NCBI GenBank assembly: GCA_022835595.1
Contig: BQUP01000002.1
Location: 2,528,534 to 2,592,533, forward strand
Source: Cystobasidium ongulense
Taxonomy: Eukaryota > Basidiomycota > Cystobasidiomycetes > Cystobasidiales > Cystobasidiaceae
Direction of reading: 5' to 3'
DNA length: 64,000 bases
In this document: positions 55,833-64,000 of the stretch, piece by piece
How positions within the stretch are numbered: position 1 is the first letter of the stretch
Layout: the number at the start of each line of letters is the position of its first letter
Program-made: the position numbers and the translations under genes
Notes under the pieces: model-generated
Databases searched by the model: none
What the model was told of the DNA's origin: nothing
What the model saw: the letters and a program-made list of their open reading frames with translations, nothing else

Positions 55833-58800
55833 CTACATCCTCAAAAAGCCACCAAGTTCCCTTGGTATTCTCCGATTGTATGCTTCTCTGGACAACCCCA
55901 TATCGTTGTGGTTCTCCTGATCGTCCTGTTCGAGACCATCGTAAAAGGTAGAGAAGCGACTCTGACTTTTTTGCTCAGGCGACTTGAGTTGCGTCCCTTC
56001 GCTATTAATGACAATCACATCTGGACCGGCTCGTACGGGTGCGACAGAGACAATCGTTTCGCTCGGTGTCACACCTTGCAGTTCGTCCTGGATAGGTATA
56101 GCATCCACATCCTGTTATAAAACATTATTCAGTGATGCTCGGAAAAGGCCACGATAACAGAGAACGTACGAATGGGCGCCCGGTCAAGCTCTGCAGGACA
56201 ATCATCGCACCCAGCTTCGAGGTGACGACATTGGCCTCACTGCATTGGCTACTCGCAATGCCTATACATTGGAGCGCACGGCATTAGCGTGGGAGAACTT
56301 TTTCTATAGATAGTGGACTCACAGCGTGGACAGCCGTCCGCACAACCGCACTCTATAACACGATCCGCAGCCTGGACTAGCAGAGTTCCGATCCTATCGA
56401 AAGCCTTGGCGCATACACCGCCAGTCTTGCCCGATACGTCGTACAAGGTAAGCCTGTCATCAGATGAAGCGTAAATTAGTGCCGGGTATACAACGTCAAA
56501 ACGGGGAATCTTACCGCGCAGGCCGCTTCCTTGTTGACTTGGTCGCAGCGAATTCTTTCTCGGCAGGCTTGCATTCGGTACGAACGTCGCCCGCTGTACT
56601 TGCAAAGTCGAGCAGCACGTGTTCAGCAGCGTGGATCGCTCCAGCAACGTGTATGTTTTTCGAGCGCAATATCTCAAGAGTCTCTGAAGGAACATCAAGC
56701 CAAAGACCATGGCCTTCTCGAACAAAAGGTGGCTGAAGATAGCGAACTCAGTAAGTATTGGCCTTTCAGACTATAGGCAACACTCACAGTCTCGACGTCC
56801 ACGACATCGAGGATGTTGTTGCGACGACCGACTTTGAAATACCCGAAAACGATAGAAGTGACTGGGGCCACCAGGATACAAGTCAGTCGTGCAGTCCGAG
56901 TGAATATCATGGAGTACATACTTTTGACCCTCCCATAATACGCTGGCAAGGGTGCATCTGCGATCTCTCTGATACGCAAGGTCTCAATAGCATCGACGTC
57001 CCTAATGCCAAGGAATCAGCCAGAACCTATATCGAAAAGCTCTGCCTTGACTTACGTAAAGTCTCGCTGTCTCGTAGTCCATTCCACATTCGTCCTCTCC
57101 AGTTCAGCGAAGCGTCGATCGTGATTGAGATGTTTGACCAAGAAGCTTTGACCTTGATGCATGAAGATAGCTCCTTCGTATAATTCGAAGATAGCTCTCT
57201 TCCATTCGATTTCCTCCAGAATCTTGTATCGTCCATTTGAAGTATCGATAACCTGGTATGTCTCGTCGTCTGTGTTGCGTATGCTGACATGCCTTGAAGG
57301 AAAAGGACGGAAACGGTAATGGCAGTGGTAGAAGCCTTCTTCGTCCGCCACTAGACGCTCTTTGCAAAGTTGTGGGAGATCAGGACCAAAAAAGCGGATA
57401 TCGTCCTGGCTGTATTTAGAACAAGATGGCATTAGTTTGGCTTCAGTCAAAAGAGGGACATCAACTTACGGATGAACCGGCAGCTCGAAAGCTGCACACT
57501 GCAAATGACCTTCCATAACAAAGGAATTCTCGAGATCGACGTCAAGCGCAGCATATGGATTGGTGAAGATCTCGTGCGGGTGTTTTGCATAGTGTTGACT
57601 TGCATGAGAGACAGTGTTAGCAAGAGAGCGAGCCCGAAAGAAAGTAGAATTCACACACTCGATGGGGAAGGGGTCGCAGATCAACATTGCCAGGGAATCC
57701 TTGTTACGTCGCCCAGCTCGACCCGCTTGCTGTCTCAGACCCGGAAGCGTGTAAGGGAAGCCAACAGTAATGACGGCATCCAAACTTCCTATGTCGATAC
57801 CAAGTTCGAGCGCAGTAGTAGCGACGATGCCGAGCAATGATCCCTTGAACATTTCTTGCTCGATACGCCGACGGTCCTGCATTCAGAAATCAATACATGA
57901 ACCCAAGATATAATCTTTCCGTGAACGTACAGCTGCATTATATCCAGAGCGATAAGACATGACTTTTGAAGCCATATCGGCTCGTCCTTCCAGCGTGAGG
58001 TCCAAGCGCACTTGGCGGACGAGCAATTCGCAGACTTTACGAACCTTCGCAAACATAATGGTGCGCACACCTCTGTCCATCAAAAAGCGAAAGATACGAG
58101 ATGCCTCCGAGATACTAGAGATTCGCCCCTGTGTAACATCTTTTGCATCGATCCAAGGTGGATTCCAGATAAGCCATTCTTTCTGGCCGGCCGGCGAGCC
58201 ATCTTCGTTCACGACCTCGACCTTGTCTACGCCAAAGATAGTCCGCATGTGCTGTAAAGTGCAATCAGCTCCGATCGAGAGCGTGTGAAGATTAATCGAC
58301 GCATACCTGAGCAGGGTTGTCTATGGTGGCACTGCAGGAGACAAAGACGACATCTTCATTGCCGACAGCGGCACACACCCGCCGCAAGCGTCTCATTACC
58401 ATGGCCACGTGAGACCCGAATAGACCGTTATACATGTGTAACTCTGGCAAGACTTGTTCAGTTGAGTCAGCGTTCGCCAAGAGGCGACTTTACTCACCAT
58501 CGACCACAACAAGCTTCAAATTGCGAAGCATTCGCCTCCACTTGTCCTCGTTGGGAAGCAGCGTAATGTGCAACATGTCAGGGTTGGTGAATATGACATT
58601 TGCATTTTCGCGAATGTAATCGCGATCCTCTTTGGGTGTATCGCCATCGAAAGTGGCTATTTTGACGCTGTCAAGATGGTTACACGCTGCCAAAAGGTCT
58701 GATAGACCTCTCTTCTGATCTTGAGCTAGGGCCTTCGTGGGGTATATATAAATTGCTGTTGCTTCAAGATCGCGCTCAAATGCTTTGATAGCTGGTATTT

Positions 58801-60431
58801 GATAAATGAGCGATTTGCCGGAAGAAGTTGATGTGGAGACAATGACGCTCTTTCCAGCGCCCAAATGGTTGATAGCTTCTGCTTGGTGCAAGAACAACTG
58901 CTGGATTTTCTTCGTTTCATATAATGCATCCATAATTTGCTGCGAAAGAGGTTCGTCCAGCTGGCCGAACTTGGCTTCGCGAGCATCCATAGTCCTCCTA
59001 CCGCCATCGACAATTTGGTTCTGGTAATCTTCACTCTCAATGAGTTCATCGATGAGCGAGTCGATAGAAGGGCGATTGTCCGGATTGCGCATGAAAAAGT
59101 CCAGCTCCGCACGTTTTTCGGTAAGAGGTGTGGTTTCGTGCGATCCATCTGGATTGTTTACCGGCACATGATCCTCGGTCGCAGCAAGTAGCAATTGTAT
59201 AGGGTCTTCTTCCTGTGTCGAGGACATGTCATTAGAGAAGATCTTTGCTGATGGACTTGATACACATACCTGAGCTGCGCAGGACACTAGCAGTTCATCA
59301 ACAGCGTCATCGAACTTCTGGTTACGCTTGTCGATCAATGTTGCTATCGGACAGCTATATTCAGCTATTTATGGACTTAAGTATATCATTTATTTGCTCG
59401 CTCACTCATGGCTTTGGTCGTGAAGCTGGCAATAGGGTTGATTTTCTCTTTGTCTTTCGAAGCCACCTTCTTCCTGCGTAATAGCCTTACGAATCAGCTA
59501 GTTGTGGCGGGAATGTTTATTTGAAGTACGCACGCAGACTTGCGGTGTATCACCTTGCCTCCCTTTCCTTTTAATTCACCATCGTTGAACTCGAAGACCA
59601 AGACCTGGCCTTGTTCACCCGATGAACCAGCTGCTGGTCCCTCCGTTTGGCCTGGCTCTTTGATGACAAAAAGCTGATCTCTTGCCTGCTGTTTCTTGGC
59701 TTTTTCTGTGTCCTCTCCTGCTGCGTGTACTTGTAGAAGGTCTCGATCTATATATGCGAAGCGAATCAGTGTAGGCAGAAGAGACTTGATTTGGGCGATA
59801 TCATGTATTTCCAAAGGTCTGCAAGGCAATTTGATAAGACGAGAGTCGTGCACGTGGAAAGTCTGACGCACCTTTTCAGTATAGACTGAACACTAGATTT
59901 CAAATTATCATATGTGCTAGCTAAATGCTTTCTTGTAGATAGGAAAGTGTATATGGTATTGATCGCCTGGAAAGTCTTCTGTAGACGCAGGAAATGTTCT
60001 GGCCATTCGACGGTAGACACAAAGTTTCTGCTGATAGGTACATCCGCTTTTGCTTTTCCCTTGGGATTCGCAGCGGCTTTGCTGCTGTTTATCTTGCGCT
60101 TCTTCGGAACAGGCTTGATCGTCGAGCCGGCAAGATCGACTTGGTTGCTATCGGGCCCATCGATGGCTTCAGAATCAACGCTCGATGCTCTGCGAGTCAA
60201 GCTTATCGTCAATTTGGTCACTTGCGCATACACTTGGATGGTCCAAATCTACCTGAACAGATCTGAGCGGCCCTCCAGAGCAAGCGACGACGTCGAAGCT
60301 TCAGGCTCATCATTATCATCAATCGCAGCGTGGCTATCGCTGAACAGCACTCCCGGATTAGAAGCAAGTCCACCGCCTCTGTCGAGCACGCGTCTCTTCT
60401 TGCTGGGTATCCATCGGCCGTTGACGGGCAT
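55833..60431 (-). CDS. HRQ1: HRQ1, RecQ4-like 3'-5' DNA helicase
   Basis: Seventeen exons on the minus strand: 60431-60253, 60189-59872, 59818-59534, 59473-59406, 59343-59270, 59212-58498, 58443-58307, 58251-57931, 57876-57659, 57598-57470, 57409-57056, 57001-56922, 56861-56788, 56732-56515, 56453-56323, 56261-56170 and 56111-55833; 1223 aa. Hrq1 helicases act in telomere maintenance and crosslink repair. Helicase motifs: FLHQAEAI (Q-like), STSSGKS near residue 435 (I), YPTKALAQDQ (Ia), VVDELHMYNG (II, DELH), VSCSATIDNP (III), TTALELGIDIGSLDAVI (V) and QQAGRAGRR (VI). The C-terminal domain has ENSFVMEGHLQCAAFELP, HAAEHVLL and the zinc-type cluster CGCADGCPRC. The NLS-like PKKRKIN lies near the N-terminus. 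Junctions such as PFPIDQHYAKHP and RPARLTLYDVSG match the family. The tail after the zinc cluster is longer than usual. Confidence 0.93.
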
Positions 60432-60683
60432 GTCTGCCTTCTACCTCGAGTAGGTGTTGTTGCAAGGTATACAAGAAAGAATGTCAAGAATCGTCAATCA
60501 ACGCGGTCAACGCCACCATTTCAAACAAAACCTTAGTATCGTGACAAGAAAGACAGCAATGGAGTACAGAGATACAGTATATTAGGATAATGTTGTATAG
60601 GCTGGGGACGTAGTATACATCACATCTAGATTCGAGCTACGGGTCGACCCATATTCCAGTACATCTAGTTGTAAATACCATTT

Positions 60684-63600
60684 CTAATGAGCCTGATATT
60701 TCCCGCTTGAAGTGCTCTTGATAATCTCGTCGAATCTAAGATTCGCATTGTCTACCACCTGGAGATCCGTCTGACTCGCTAATCTACCCGGTAAGCGCCA
60801 CTGAACAGATACCGGTTGCGGTTGAGCAGTAGACGCTACTGGCCAGCGTGCGAGTATCTTGGCTGCTCTAGAGGTACTCATATCTAAATCGTCCATCTTC
60901 CACAAGATACGCTGTTTCTCAAGGTTATAGGTACCTGCAGGTTTGCTTTGTACTGTTCCTACACCTTCTCCCAAGACAGGTACGCTGAATGCAACATCGT
61001 GCAATTTCGGAGCCGCTTCATTTGATGACACTTCGCCGAACGGCGACGGATCGGCAGAAGCGAATTGGCATTCAGGATTGCCATGATATGTCATCAAGAA
61101 CGAAGTTTGATTGGGTTCCAGCTTCCATTGAGAATTGACTTCAACCGGCACGAATGCTCTCTGATTCAAGTTGTCCGTCTTAACTTGATATTTGAGTACA
61201 GTCGTGACTGGGGAATTCGAATTCTGCAAAGCTTGAGTATCAATTGTAAATTCCCCAGGTGTGGAAGTGGCAACAAGGAAAGTTTTGTTTGGAGCAGATT
61301 TATCGAACCTTTCGAAATTTGAGATTCGAATCTTGAGAGGTCCATCAACTTTCATGTTCAAGGATAAGGCGACGCTCCCGGTAACGAGTACTCGCTCAAT
61401 CTGGCCATTTCTGAATATCACGTTGACGGTTTCTAAGATCGCAGCTCGGAAGCCGGTCGTCCCATTGTGAGCTTGGCCAAAGGAAGAGGTCACGCCTGAT
61501 ACTCGTTGTTGAGAAGAACTGGTAGACAAGATACTGCCTGCGCGGACTGGCGTGGGCAGATTTGGAACAGGAGGGGCACTTGGCGAAGCGACCATCATGC
61601 TTCCGTTTGGACTGCTTGGTGTAGCAGACATTGGTGCCGTTTCCCTCTCCTGTTGCTGGTGCTCTTGCCGGTGAGCGTCTACAATGGCCTGCAACGGCAC
61701 TTCATCACTAGGAGAAGTGACAATAGGTGCAAGACCCAAAGTGGATTGGCGACTACCTCGTCCTCCTGCTCTGGTACCTCGGCGGCCGATGGAATTAGGA
61801 GTAGTTGGAGACTTGTTCTGTAAAAGTGTGTTCTTCATCCTCTGCATGGCTGCTTCCCGGTCGGCATCAGATTCACCAGGTTTCGCGGCTGCAGGAGCAA
61901 TGTTTACTCGCATATTCTGTGGTGTTTGGTTTCTGATTACGAGATATCGGGTACGCGATTAGCTTTGGCTAAAAGGCGGAAGCCAACAATGCCTGATAGC
62001 GACTTACTCCTCATCCGAATCAGGCATATCCATCAAATCGCCGCTTGTCGTTGATTGCCAAGCTGGCTTGTTATAGTCTGCAGGTGGAACGGTATAACCG
62101 TGTTCGTCGACCTGTGGCTGTCTATCGCTGTGCTCGCCAGCTGCAATAGCGGCAGCTGCTGCTGAGGCAGTCCCCGCTCCAATTGCTCCACTAGACGCGG
62201 AACCTCCCATAGCGCTCGAGAATGGATTGAGTGATTGAGATGCTCTGGGAGGATCAGGCGACATAGCGGGTGTGGTAATCTCCTCCATTTCATCAAAGTT
62301 GTTATTATTCGACCGTCTAGGCTCAGAAAGCGGACTTGCGAGCGGTGTATCAAAGCTCGGGGTGTGTGCAGGCGCAGTCCGGGGATGAGCTGGACCGTCT
62401 GAAGCTCGAGGTGTGGTTTCACGCTGGCTTTGCCTCTCGGAAAAGCTGTCTCGTCTAGCAGAGGTATTATTCCTCTTCAAGAAGCCTGGCATGAAAGAAT
62501 TCCGCTTGCTTTTGCCTGTATTGACCCTTAGTCCTCCTCCACCTCTGGTGTCTTCGTCATCGCTCGCCATTCCACTCGAGCGACCTGATTGCTGCCTGTC
62601 TCTCGAGGGTCGCCCAAGAGAAGCCGATCCTGAAGAGCGGAAAGCATCTCGTTCATCATCGCTATCTGCGCCATTGAGAGTTTGGCGCTGCTGTTGTTGT
62701 TGAACAGCGGTAGATTTACGTCTATCAAGCTTATTGCCACCTCCGCTCTTGAAAGCTGAAAGGAAGCCACCTCCACCACCCTGGCGAGAGGAAGTGAAAG
62801 AATCGGCACGTCCACTGCGTACTGACTGCGTATCTGTGTTTGTGCGTGGTCGCATGGGTGTCGTGGCTGCAGGAGGTGCTGCGGATGCATTCTGGCCGAA
62901 CTCGCCCGTGGGGCTGTCAACATTGACTATGGGTGGTAGAGGAGAAGTTGATTGCTGTCGGCCATTTGTATTGATGTTGCCGCCGCTATTGCTGGAGCCT
63001 CGAGCTGGTGCACGTCTTGAGCCGCCTTTGAAGCCTTCTCGACTGACGAACTCTGTGAGATCCTGCACAGGTTCCCATGTAAGAATGGACTCCAGTCCTC
63101 TCTCTGCTGTTTCCATGCGCTCTCTGCCAAGGTCGTTCTGAAGCGTCTCGAATACGGTAAGGAGCTAATTATAACACGTGTTAGGGAAGTGTTGTAAATA
63201 AGCATCAAGGACATATCACGGCTGAGAGATCTTGACTTACCTCTTTGATACTTGTGAGACGACCAAAGTCGAATTGTTGGTATGTATTTAGATAGGCTGG
63301 GGCCGACTCCATCCACCGAGCTTGCTGAAGGGAGACCTCCTCTTGCAATGCAGGCAGCTTTTCGGCATTCTTCTTTCCACCCAAGCTTCCTGATGCCTTT
63401 TGTTGTGCCTGGAAGTGTACCAGTCAGCCAGCTTCGACATGTGGGATGCTATCTTCCCTTCCATCCTCATCCATGACGTTAATCGTACGTATGGATGTCG
63501 ACACGGCGGGAGGATGGGGTAAAGGTCCGAGCAGACATCAAGCGCACCTTTTGGAATCTGTGTAGAGCTTCCTCGTATTCCTTCAGTAAAGCTTCAGCAT

Positions 63601-64000
63601 TCCTCTCCTGCTTCTGCACAGCTGTCCAGTCGTCCTTTGACGCTCGGGAGCGGAGAGGCACCTCGAGCAAGTCCCTGCATCGTTTCGCAAAGACTTCGTG
63701 CATGCGAACCACCTCGGCAGACTCGTGCTCGATGGCTCGCTCGACTGCTTTTACGCTGGACGAGCCGAGTGCGGCGTTGTGCTGCAGGTCGAAGGGCGTC
63801 TTTCCCGCCTTGAGAGATGATACGGCTCGCTGGACTGCTTTAGCGTATGCCTCCTCGGCCTGGAGAGCGGTCTTTGAGTCAGCCAGGTAGGGTGTAGGAC
63901 ATCTGTTGAAGGTGTGAAGCGCACCTCGGCCCTCTCGCTGAAGTAGTGAGCCAGTCTCTCGTTGACTTCCTTTGCCGCCGCCATCCTCGCCTTGAGCAGG
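60684..64000 (-). CDS. SYP1: SYP1/FCHo-like muniscin (F-BAR plus mu-homology domain), N-terminus missing
   Basis: Exons on the minus strand: beyond 64000-63925, 63859-63548, 63408-63241, 63164-62008 and 61932-60684; at least 986 aa are visible. Muniscins bind membrane and cargo at early endocytic sites. The right end encodes the F-BAR coiled coil (RMAAAKEVNERLAHYFSERA, AEEAYAKAVQRAVSSLKAGK, NAEALLKEYEEALHRFQK). A long Ser/Gln-rich central linker (about 390 residues) follows, with PSDSDEE at its end. The C-terminal mu-homology domain includes AAILETVNVIFRNGQIERVL, VTGSVALSLN, VLKYQVKTD, RILWKMDDLD and VSVQWRLPGRLASQTDLQ. The start codon and first ~45 residues lie outside the window. The 252-bp gap to HRQ1 (60432-60683) shows nothing else. 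Confidence 0.9.

Noticed and set aside
1-64000. tRNA genes, rRNA, LTR elements, transposases
   Set aside because: I looked for tRNA B-box-like GTTCGA contexts, reverse transcriptase and transposase motifs and long terminal repeats; the few GGTTCGAA-type hits fall inside protein exons and none forms a cloverleaf.

Overview
The window is nuclear DNA of a filamentous or dimorphic fungus, most likely a basidiomycete. The genes are dense and lie on both strands. They are cut by many short GT-AG introns (about 50-230 bp), with branch-like CTNAC sequences before the acceptors. The gene set includes fungus-specific functions: inositol phosphorylceramide synthase AUR1, the Dnf-type flippase, the RecQ4-like helicase HRQ1 and the muniscin SYP1. 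Intron density and protein style suggest an intron-rich relative of the smuts (Exobasidiomycetes or another Ustilaginomycotina). That placement is an inference and cannot be proved from the sequence alone. I rebuilt exon models by hand; every complete model adds up to a whole number of codons, and most exon junctions are supported by family motifs or by a paralog.

Layout. 1-2115 (-): N-terminal part of a P4 flippase, running off the left edge. 2862-3648 (+): mitoribosomal protein mL59. 4557-6774 (+): tandem pair of small secreted proteins with a Kex2 site, the second with a stop in its signal peptide. 8360-10502 (-) and 10666-12426 (+): divergent SIR2-class deacetylase and clamp-loader subunit RFC3. 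12.4-15 kb: a long non-coding stretch with a TACSGTA motif cluster, then a C2H2 transcription factor (14955-17394, +). 18020-21887 (-): two tandem F-box/LRR-like paralogs. 22489-24503 (+): site-2 protease. 24772-25413 (-): a 77-aa conserved-looking small protein. 26716-28048 (+): DCN1. 28289-30334 (+): METTL14/Kar4. 30677-31477 (-): unknown. 31792-33631 (-) and 33827-35599 (+): divergent ADE13 and SEC12. 35845-36802 (-): SFT2, separated by an AT-rich palindrome array (36893-37415) from a NIPA-type transporter (37612-40084, +). 40626-44282 (+): PLC1. 45008-46131 (+): Ser-rich protein. 47245-48952 (-) and 49063-49959 (+): divergent CTP1 and HEM4. 50720-52401 (-) and 52914-54751 (+): divergent AUR1 and GCV1. 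55035-55667 (+): SEM1. 55833-60431 (-): HRQ1. 60684-64000 (-): SYP1-like muniscin, running off the right edge.

Functionally this is ordinary euchromatin: membrane lipid and vesicle traffic (flippase, SEC12, SFT2, SYP1, AUR1, PLC1), genome maintenance (SIR2, RFC3, HRQ1), protein turnover (DCN1, SEM1, F-box pair, site-2 protease) and mitochondrial metabolism (mL59, CTP1, GCV1). Several pairs share short divergent promoters. The parts that gene families do not explain are the nested AT-rich palindrome array between SFT2 and the NIPA gene, the unrecognised Kex2-processed secreted pair, the TACSGTA cluster upstream of the zinc-finger gene, and the F-box pair with its conserved 15-nt exon. I saw no tRNA, rRNA, CRISPR array, LTR element or transposase gene.
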